Shown piece after piece: positions 1 to 4,338 of a stretch of DNA of 5,790 nucleotides. Within the stretch, counting starts at the first letter, position 1. Each line of letters begins with the position of its first letter. Under the pieces are notes generated by a model. The model saw only the letters and a program-made list of their open reading frames with translations. It was not told where the DNA came from and ran no database searches. Source of the stretch: Acidobacteriota bacterium (GTDB taxonomy: Bacteria; Acidobacteriota; Terriglobia; Terriglobales; Acidobacteriaceae); contig QIAK01000175.1 in assembly GCA_003225515.1 (NCBI GenBank), positions 7,378-13,167 of the forward strand, written 5' to 3'. Both the position numbers and the translations under genes were made by a program.

Positions 1-265
1 CGCTGACGCCGAAGATGATTTCGTACTCGGGATAGTCCTGCAGGCAATGACTGCGGAAACCCTCGAAGATGTCAGGATCGGTTCCCTTCAGCGGCTTAAG
101 AATTGATATTGGCGGAAATGATTTTACTGCACTGGTACTCTCGCTGACTTTGCGTTCGCGCAAAAAGCGCGCCGCGCTCCACAGGCAAATGGAGTAATAG
201 ATGCAACTGCAAGCACAGCCAAGAACCGCGACGACCTGGAAGACTGTGAGAGCGTTGTGGATCAT
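1..265 (-). CDS. HpnI / ceramide-glucosyltransferase-like glycosyltransferase, N-terminal part only
   Basis: This is the first 88 codons of a leftward gene that runs off the left edge. I translated it from the reverse strand starting at the ATG at 265-263. Residues about 5-29 form a hydrophobic membrane segment (LTVFQVVAVLGCACSCIYY...). A short basic linker follows, and then the start of a GT2/GT21-type catalytic domain with 'PPISILKPLKGTDPDIFE' and 'CLQDYPEYEIIFGV'. The 'SILKPLKG.D' and 'QDYP.YEI.FGV' blocks are characteristic of ceramide glucosyltransferases and of HpnI, which adds N-acetylglucosamine to bacteriohopanetetrol during hopanoid lipid synthesis at the inner membrane. The D-x-D and later catalytic motifs lie outside the window, so the substrate cannot be decided. 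The gene begins 59 bases after the stop of the broken permease on the same strand, so co-transcription is possible. There is no clear Shine-Dalgarno sequence before the ATG. Confidence 0.85.
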   Translation of the reverse strand, partial: MIHNALTVFQVVAVLGCACSCIYYSICLWSAARFLRERKVSESTSAVKSFPPISILKPLKGTDPDIFEGFRSHCLQDYPEYEIIFGVS

Positions 266-302
266 GCGTGAGCACGGCCGCTGCTTTCCAAATGCGGGCA
301 GA

Positions 303-323
303 AGCTGACGGCTGATAGCTTGG
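303..323. repeat. Short heptad repeat tract (about 3 units)
   Basis: Three 7-base units can be read in a row: AGCTGAC, GGCTGAT and AGCTTGG. They lie directly after the stop codon of the broken permease and before the HpnI-like gene. The units resemble the AGCCGRR heptads found elsewhere in the window, with a C-to-T change at the fourth base. The ends also form a short inverted repeat (AAGCT/AGCTT). The assignment to the same repeat family is inferred, since this copy is the most diverged. Confidence 0.45.
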
Positions 324-324
324 G

Positions 325-1561
325 TTATTCGTACCGCAGCGATTCAATTGGATCCAGGTTCGACGCCTTCCATGCCGGATAAATCCCGAAGATCAGACCG
401 ACCCCGGCCGCTGCGCTGAAACCAAACGAAGTCCAGAACACAGACATGCGGGCCGGCAGCGAAGGCCACAACACAGGAATTACCCAAACCACGAGCGCAC
501 CTGTAGTGACTCCGATAATGCCTCCCACGGCTGTCAGCATGATCGCTTCGAGCGTGAATTGCAAAAGAATGTCGCGCTTGCGCGCCCCAATCGCCTTGCG
601 CACACCGATCTCGCGAGTGCGTTCGGTGACGCTGACCAGCATGATGTTCATGACTCCAACGCCGCCAACCACCAGCGCTACACTGGAGATCGCAAACATG
701 CCGATGAACAGCGCCCCGGTTATCTGGTTCCACGCGTCGGAAATCGAGTCGGAAGTGAAGACCGCGAAATTGTCGGGCTTATCGACTGGAACCTTGCGCC
801 GCCGCCGCAGCAGTTCGCGAATCTCATCGATCGCCTTCGGCACATCGTCATGCGTAGTGGCCTTGACGCTGATCCAGTGCTGCTTCAGTTCAGGATGAAG
901 CTTGCGCAGCGTGCTCAGAGGAAAGACGACCTTGTTGTCCTCAGGATTCTTGCCTCCGCCAAATACCGATTTCACCGGCTGCACAGTTCCGATCACGGTG
1001 AACAGCTCGCCTTCAATATTCACTTCCTTGCCCAGCGGGCTCTGATTGCCAAACAATTCCTCGGTGGTATCGGCGCAGAGCAGGACTACGTTCGACCGAT
1101 GCTCCTCGTCCACCTCGCTGAACCACCTTCCCGATGCGATGAGCAAATCGAACACTTCTTTGGCGGAGGCCTGATCGCCTTCAAGGATCGTGTTTTTCGC
1201 TTTCCGGTCCCCGTACTTCACCGCGAAAGTTCCTACGCCCAACTCCGGCCGGAAGTATCGAATTCCTGCCGTCACTGCCTTCACATGGGGCAATTCCCGA
1301 ATCGCCAATGCGTCATCGTAGGTGAGTTCCTTGCGAGTGCGCATTTCTTCGGTGGGACGGCCGAATGTGAAAGGCTCGATGTGAAACGCGAAAATCACAT
1401 CAGAACCGCTCGTCCAGCCCCCGTCCGATCGATGAAACGCCGATCACGACCGCGACCCCGATCACGATTCCCAGCACCGTCAGACCCGAGCGCAGCTTGT
1501 TGCTGCGGATCGTGTCCGTCGCCATGCGAACGATTTCGGAGAACTCGTCTCTGCGAATCAT
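325..1561 (-). pseudogene. MacB/FtsX-family ABC transporter permease, interrupted by a frameshift
   Basis: This leftward gene is homologous to its upstream neighbour but split in two frames. The N-terminal part starts at the ATG at 1561 (MIRRDEFSEIVRMATDTIRSN...). It carries the usual cytoplasmic leader and first membrane segment ('LRSGLTVLGIVIGVAVVIG', residues 24-42) and stops at a TGA at 1402-1400 after 53 codons. The rest continues in the +1 frame from about 1411 down to the TAA at 327-325. It has a MacB-type periplasmic core ('GSDVIFAFHIEPFTFGR' through 'AVFTSDSI'). An FtsX domain follows with three membrane helices, the cytoplasmic 'SVTERTREIGVRKAIGARKRDILLQF' coupling region, and the C-terminal 'YPAWKASNLDPIESLRYE'. 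MacB-like permeases work as dimers with an ATPase to drive substrates through the periplasm; no ATPase is encoded here. A GTG at 1398 is the only local restart and has no Shine-Dalgarno sequence. A restarted product would lack the first membrane helix. The gene is probably inactive unless the lesion is a sequencing or assembly error. Confidence 0.85.
1398..1420 (-). other. Frameshift/deletion junction in the permease gene
   Basis: Reading leftward, the first frame gives '...SSIGRGLDERF' and then TGA at 1402-1400. The +1 frame gives '...GSDVIFAFHIEPF'. In the intact paralogue upstream the equivalent stretch is 'SGIQDYVATKIFNLGADVF', with 12 residues between SG and GADV. Here only about five can be recovered between RG and GSDV. 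A deletion of about 20-26 bases with length 2 modulo 3 explains both the lost residues and the frame change. A single extra G in the GGGGG run at 1415-1419 would also restore the frame, but leaves the loop too short and loses the conserved Leu after RG. Confidence 0.7.
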
Positions 1562-1567
1562 AAAAGA

Positions 1568-1595
1568 ACCGGCTCTCGGCTTCCGCTATTCGGCT
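1568..1595 (-). repeat. Heptad repeat array, left arm of an inverted pair
   Basis: On the reverse strand four 7-base units follow one another: AGCCGAA, TAGCGGA, AGCCGAG and AGCCGGT. The last unit ends six bases before the ATG of the broken permease. The array therefore covers the region where its ribosome binding site should lie, and its GGA/GAG purines may serve as a weak one. It is the inverted partner of the array at 1644-1671. Confidence 0.7.
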
Positions 1596-1663
1596 TCGGG
1601 AACGTCCCGGAACCTTAGCTTTGGTTCCAGATCCCGGGAGGGGAGCCCGAAGCCGAGAGCCGG
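1569..1663. repeat. 15-bp perfect inverted repeat between the two permease genes
   Basis: CCGGCTCTCGGCTTC (1569-1583) is the exact reverse complement of GAAGCCGAGAGCCGG (1649-1663), separated by 65 bases. Inside lie further dyads: CGGGA/TCCCG (1597-1601 with 1605-1609), GGAACC/GGTTCC (1609-1614 with 1623-1628) and TCCCGG/CCGGGA (1605-1610 with 1634-1639). The transcript of this 109-base spacer would fold into a strong, branched hairpin. No U-run follows on the coding strand, so it does not look like a classical terminator. Processing, mRNA protection or attenuation between the two genes are possible roles (inference). Confidence 0.7.
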
Positions 1664-1671
1664 AAGCCTTT
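1644..1671 (+). repeat. Heptad repeat array, right arm of an inverted pair
   Basis: Four 7-base units in a row on the plus strand: AGCCCGA, AGCCGAG, AGCCGGA and AGCCTTT. The array runs exactly up to the TAA stop of the upstream permease (1673-1671). With the array at 1568-1595 it brackets the spacer in inverted orientation. Confidence 0.7.
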
Positions 1672-2900
1672 TACATCTCAAATCGCAACGCTACGATTGG
1701 GTCCAGACGCGCGGCTTTGCGCGCCGGATAGACTCCAAAGAATACGCCGACGCTCGCGGACACAAACAGTCCCGCGGCGACAGCCCACAATTTGATCGAC
1801 GAAGGCATGCCGATCAAAAGAGTAACCACCTCGGCTACGGACGCGCCACAAAGCACTCCCAGCAGGCCGCCAATTACCGCCAAAGTTACGGCTTCTATCA
1901 AAAATTGCAACAGCACGTCCGCCCGCCGGGCCCCGAGCGCTTTGCGAATACCGATTTCGCGGGTTCTCTCGGTCACCGAAACCAGCATGATATTCATGAT
2001 CACAATGCCGCCGACCACCAGGGAAACCGCAGCAATGCCGATCGTCGCCATGAAGAACGTACTACTCAGCCCTGACCAGATTCCGAGCAGGCTCGCGTTG
2101 GTCTCAATTTCAAAACTGTCTTCCTCCCCGGGACGATCGTGCCGGTGCGCCCGCAATGCGACCCGCGCTTCGTCAATCGCCTGATTCAGCGGGGCGCCGG
2201 TGGAGCTCGCCTTGCCCCAAATCCTTATGCTGCTGTTGTGCGCTCCATACTGTTTCAGATAAACGGTAACCGGAATCAGTACGTAGTTGTCCGCACTCTG
2301 TCCCAGAGTCTTGCCCTTCTTCTTCCCCACGCCGATCACCTGGTAGGTCCAGCCATCCACTCGAATTTCCTGCCCCAGCGGGTCGGCGCTCCCCAGCAGG
2401 TGTTCAACAATGTCGGTGCCCACCACGGCCACCTGCAGATGATTGTTCAGGTCGGTATCGTTCAGCATGCGGCCATTGGTCAAATCGGTATCCAGAATGG
2501 ACGCGACCGAGGGCGTGATGCCCTGAATGCTTGTATCGCTGATCGATTGCTCGTTGTGCTTTACTTTCCCACTGCCCCGCATCAACGCGCCAACATAATC
2601 GCAGTGGCGGCAAGCCTCGAGCACGGCCTGATAGTCCTCAAGTTCCAGGTTTTTGCGCTTTTCGGCGGCAAGGAAGTGCTCGACATTAGTCTCAACTGGC
2701 GAGGTCTTCCCAATGATGAAAACATCGGCCCCCAGATTGAAAATCTTCGTAGCAACGTAGTCCTGGATGCCGGAGACGAAGGTCACCACGGCTATAACCG
2801 CCGCGATGCCAATCACCACGCCCAAGAGCGTAAGGACGGAACGCAACTTATTCGCCCACAGGGAGCGCAGTGCGATTCGGATCGCTTCAGCGATGTTCAT
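1671..2900 (-). CDS. MacB/FtsX-family ABC transporter permease, intact
   Basis: This is a 409-residue inner-membrane permease, full length for a MacB-type permease that lacks its own ATPase domain. I chose the ATG at 2900 because the product then starts MNIAEAIRIALRSLWANKLRS, the usual cytoplasmic leader before the first helix (residues 21-43, 'VLTLLGVVIGIAAVIAV'). The periplasmic MacB core domain covers about residues 46-270, with 'NLGADVFII', 'SILDTDLTNGRML' and 'SADPLGQEIRVDGWTYQVIGV'. The FtsX domain has helices near 281-305, 332-358 and 372-392. Between the first two is the conserved coupling segment 'SVTERTREIGIRKALGARR' (308-326). The tail is 'GVYPARKAARLDPIVALRFE'. Family members couple ATP hydrolysis by a separate ATPase to movement of peptides, lipids or drugs across the periplasm; no ATPase is visible here and the substrate is unknown. 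It is probably the first gene of a leftward unit with the broken permease and the HpnI-like gene. No strong Shine-Dalgarno sequence is present; the upstream GGAAG lies inside a heptad repeat array. Confidence 0.93.
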   Translation of the reverse strand: MNIAEAIRIALRSLWANKLRSVLTLLGVVIGIAAVIAVVTFVSGIQDYVATKIFNLGADVFIIGKTSPVETNVEHFLAAEKRKNLELEDYQAVLEACRHCDYVGALMRGSGKVKHNEQSISDTSIQGITPSVASILDTDLTNGRMLNDTDLNNHLQVAVVGTDIVEHLLGSADPLGQEIRVDGWTYQVIGVGKKKGKTLGQSADNYVLIPVTVYLKQYGAHNSSIRIWGKASSTGAPLNQAIDEARVALRAHRHDRPGEEDSFEIETNASLLGIWSGLSSTFFMATIGIAAVSLVVGGIVIMNIMLVSVTERTREIGIRKALGARRADVLLQFLIEAVTLAVIGGLLGVLCGASVAEVVTLLIGMPSSIKLWAVAAGLFVSASVGVFFGVYPARKAARLDPIVALRFEM

Positions 2901-2903
2901 GGG

Positions 2904-2938
2904 ATCGGCTTCCGACTCTGGGCTTCCGGCTTCCGCAG
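2904..2938 (-). repeat. Heptad repeat array upstream of the intact permease
   Basis: On the reverse strand five 7-base units follow one another: CTGCGGA, AGCCGGA, AGCCCAG, AGTCGGA and AGCCGAT. The array ends three bases before the permease ATG at 2900. It thus forms the immediate 5' leader, and its GGAAG (2915-2911) may act as the ribosome binding site. It is the inverted partner of the array at 2997-3039. Confidence 0.7.
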
Positions 2939-2996
2939 ACGGACAACTGGCGTACCGATTAAGTTTACCAGCCCAATGCACGATCGATGCGCACAA

Positions 2997-3039
2997 AACC
3001 GGAAGCCATGGTGCCGGGAGCCGAAAGCCGGGAGCCGCG
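2997..3039 (+). repeat. Heptad repeat array directly upstream of rnpB
   Basis: Three clean units, AGCCGAA, AGCCGGG and AGCCGCG (3019-3039), are preceded by more diverged ones (AACCGGA, AGCCATG, GTGCCGG). The array ends directly at the -10 box of rnpB. Its orientation is opposite to the array at 2904-2938, and the pair brackets a 58-base spacer (2939-2996) in which I see no gene or clear promoter. Confidence 0.65.
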
Positions 3040-3045
3040 TATAAT
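3040..3045 (+). promoter_or_regulatory. -10 box of the rnpB promoter
   Basis: A perfect TATAAT lies 9 bases before the first base of the RNase P RNA closing stem, which puts transcription start near 3052. At the usual 17-base spacing the -35 position (3017-3022) reads GGAGCC, within the heptad repeat, with no resemblance to TTGACA. The promoter therefore either works with little -35 contact or depends on an activator or upstream element. Confidence 0.65.
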
Positions 3046-3054
3046 CATTCTGTA

Positions 3055-3467
3055 GGCAGCCGGACCGGACGGTCGCTTTCCGCGCTTTCGGGCGCGGGGA
3101 GAGGAAAGTCCGAACTCCGCAGAGCAGTGTGCCGGATAACGTCCGGGGGGCCGGGTTCAAGCTCGGTTGACGGAAAGTGCCACAGAAAACATACCGCCAC
3201 GGCGGCAACGCCGGGGTAAGGGTGAAAAGGTGCGGTAAGAGCGCACCGCCGCGGCAGTAATGCAGCGGGCAGGGCAAACCCCACACGGAGCAAGACCAAA
3301 TAGGGAGGAAGTCCGCGGCCTGGAAACAGGTCGGGGACACGTGCCTGCTCGGTGCGTCAAACCTTCGGGTAGGTCGCTAGAGCCGCGCAGCAATGCACGG
3401 CCCAGAGGAATGGCCGTCCAGCAGGAGCAATCCCGCGGACAGAATTCGGCTTACAGGTCCGGCTGCC
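3055..3467 (+). ncRNA. rnpB: RNase P RNA, bacterial type A
   Basis: This is the catalytic RNA that cleaves the 5' leader from precursor tRNAs, working with the RnpA protein. The closing helix P1 is a perfect 12-bp pairing of 3055-3066 with 3456-3467 (GGCAGCCGGACC with GGTCCGGCTGCC). All universally conserved blocks are present: GAGGAAAGTCC (3101-3111), 'GGAAAGTGCCACAGAAAACA' (3172-3191), 'GGTAAGGGTGAAAAGGTGCG' from 3215, GGAGCAAGACCAAATAGG (3287-3304) and GACAGAATTCGGCTTACAGG (3438-3457). Local hairpins fit the fold: CCGCGC/GCGCGG (3080-3085 with 3092-3097), a CCTG-GAAA-CAGG hairpin, CC-TTCG-GG, and a GCAA tetraloop hairpin (GCAGCAATGC). The length of about 413 nucleotides is typical of type A. 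Open reading frames across this region are incidental. The gene diverges from the permease block and has its own TATAAT box. Confidence 0.97.
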
Positions 3468-3480
3468 ACAAACTTCATCC

Positions 3481-3505
3481 TGCGCTCATCTGCGCAAATT
3501 TCGTT
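3481..3505 (+). terminator. Possible weak terminator after rnpB
   Basis: A 5-bp hairpin (TGCGC 3481-3485, GCGCA 3492-3496, loop TCATCT) is followed by AATTTCGTT. It lies 14 bases after the rnpB closing stem and before the end of the convergent TonB-domain gene. The stem is short and the T-run imperfect, so this is only a candidate. Confidence 0.3.
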
Positions 3506-3506
3506 C

Positions 3507-3836
3507 TTAGAACTTGAAATCCAACTGCATGGTGGTGTCAGCGGAGCCAGCCGCATACTTCCATTTCTTCAACGCCTTCTGCACCGCGTCCGCGAGTAGC
3601 GGATGCCCGCCCAGTACCTTGGCGCTCTTGATAGTTCCGTCCGCTGCAATCACCAGTTCCATTCTCACCAGGCCGTTAATGTTCATTCGCCGCGCAATTG
3701 CGGGATACTCCGGCTCAGGATTCCACACCACTTTGCGGTTCTCTGCGGCGGCATGACCTGTAAACAGGGCACTTGTCAGTACCAGCCCGAAACAAACAGC
3801 TACAAACTTCCCGATAAAACTATGATTTCTGTACAT
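3507..3836 (-). CDS. Small secreted TonB C-terminal-domain protein
   Basis: This is a 109-residue protein with a Sec-type signal peptide: basic MYRNHSFIGK, hydrophobic FVAVCFGLVLTSALF, and a likely cut after GHAAA (residue 31). The mature part is almost only a TonB_C-like domain: 'NPEPEYPAIARRMNINGLV' (39-57), 'VIAADGTIKSAKVLGG' (62-77), 'LLADAVQKALKKWKY' (80-94). In classical TonB this domain touches the TonB box of outer-membrane receptors. Here the membrane anchor and proline-rich spanning region are missing, so it cannot act as a normal energy transducer. A free periplasmic role is more likely (inference). The ATG at 3836 has a good ribosome binding site (AGAAAGG at 3849-3843). The gene stands alone, convergent with rnpB, whose closing stem ends 39 bases beyond its stop. 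No clear promoter was found upstream. Confidence 0.85.
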   Translation of the reverse strand: MYRNHSFIGKFVAVCFGLVLTSALFTGHAAAENRKVVWNPEPEYPAIARRMNINGLVRMELVIAADGTIKSAKVLGGHPLLADAVQKALKKWKYAAGSADTTMQLDFKF

Positions 3837-4051
3837 TGGTGCCTTTCTCGTGATCCGCGGGTTAACGATCGCGCATCAGATTGAACCACTATGAAAAACG
3901 TTTACGTTGTTAACATTACAGTGTACACATAACGGAATGCCGGACTCCAGTGCAATGCCCCACGTTCGACTTACCGAGGTAATCGAGGGCTATAACCAAC
4001 GTTCTGATAAAAAACGCCGCAAATACATGGCCTAGCAAAGCCAATGCCGCA

Positions 4052-4081
4052 TTGACAGTTCCCTTCGACTCCGTTTCAAAT
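4052..4081 (+). promoter_or_regulatory. Candidate promoter of the small basic protein gene
   Basis: A perfect TTGACA (4052-4057) is followed after 18 bases by TCAAAT (4076-4081), four of six bases of the -10 consensus. Transcription would start near 4088, giving a leader of about 70 bases before the ATG at 4159. Only the -35 match is strong. Confidence 0.35.
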
Positions 4082-4148
4082 AGCTTGTGTTGTTTGTAAC
4101 CCGAAACGTTGAGAGTAGAAACAGAACCAATTGCGCTAGATTCGTATT

Positions 4149-4154
4149 AGGAGG
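4149..4154 (+). promoter_or_regulatory. Strong Shine-Dalgarno site of the 59-residue gene
   Basis: A full AGGAGG lies four bases before the ATG at 4159. It is the strongest ribosome binding site in the window and decides that this short frame is the real gene rather than the overlapping reverse-strand frame. Confidence 0.8.
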
Positions 4155-4158
4155 ATTA

Positions 4159-4338
4159 ATGTCAGCACCCAGTCGCCGGCCGGAAATTCGCCGGCGTCGT
4201 ACTCGCAAAGAAAAGATTGCCCAGCTGCGCAAGCGCCTGGGCGCCGCCAAAACTGACGCCGACCGCACCCGCGTCACTGCCAAGCTGCACAAGATGGCAA
4301 TTCTGTCGCCCGGCCAGCCATTAATGAAGGAAGGTTAG
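4159..4338 (+). CDS. Small, highly basic protein of unknown function (59 residues)
   Basis: I do not recognise a characterised family with certainty. The product has an arginine-rich N-terminus ('SRRPEIRRRRTRKEK', residues 5-19). A predicted amphipathic helix follows ('IAQLRKRLGAAKTDADRTRVTAKLHKMA', 20-47), and a short tail 'ILSPGQPLMKEG' ends it. There is no signal peptide or membrane segment, so it should be cytoplasmic. The charge suggests RNA, ribosome or DNA binding (inference). Short RRRR-rich hypothetical proteins of this layout occur in Acidobacteriota and Planctomycetota; membership in DUF6800 is possible but unchecked. Coding status is well supported by a full AGGAGG at 4149-4154, strongly GC-biased third codon positions, and a start that sits exactly at that site. 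Its TAG stop (4336-4338) overlaps the TAA stop of the convergent glycosyltransferase. Confidence 0.8.
   Translation: MSAPSRRPEIRRRRTRKEKIAQLRKRLGAAKTDADRTRVTAKLHKMAILSPGQPLMKEG

Larger units (their letters stand above)
3837..4158. other. Non-coding spacer between divergent genes
   Basis: The 322 bases separate the leftward TonB-domain gene from the rightward small basic protein gene, so both promoters should be here. It is visibly more AT-rich than the flanking genes. It holds the ribosome binding sites of both genes, a TTGACA-type promoter candidate for the rightward gene, a palindrome GTGTACAC (3921-3928), and a 32-codon open frame (3937-4035) that I cannot confirm. No tRNA, terminator or repeat of the heptad family was seen. 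Confidence 0.6.

Noticed and set aside
1395..1420. Programmed +1 frameshifting at TTC TGA T, similar to the prfB site.
   Set aside because: The purine-rich GGGGG is too far upstream of the slip codon for the prfB mechanism, and about seven family residues are missing, which recoding would not restore.
559..1563. A 334-codon open frame on the plus strand.
   Set aside because: It lies antisense to the permease gene, has no recognisable motifs, and arises from GC-rich codon structure on the other strand, which shows clear FtsX/MacB motifs.
2901..2996. A 32-residue N-terminal extension of the intact permease (start at 2996).
   Set aside because: Residues such as AEAGSPESEADP are simply translated heptad repeat. 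The family start MNIAEAIRIALRS at 2900 fits the usual leader length before the first helix.
1568..3039. The repeats as a CRISPR array.
   Set aside because: Units are 7 bases, contiguous and degenerate, without spacers, and no cas genes are present.
2139..3044. A 301-codon open frame on the plus strand.
   Set aside because: It is antisense to the intact permease and runs through repeat arrays; no domain or membrane pattern is visible.
3045..3517. Several open frames of 78-150 codons on both strands.
   Set aside because: The region is RNase P RNA with all conserved blocks and a perfect 12-bp closing helix; the frames are incidental.
4032..4292. An 86-codon reverse-strand frame.
   Set aside because: It overlaps the plus-strand gene with a full AGGAGG, and its arginine-rich middle mirrors that gene's codons. 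It has no ribosome binding site of its own that I could see.
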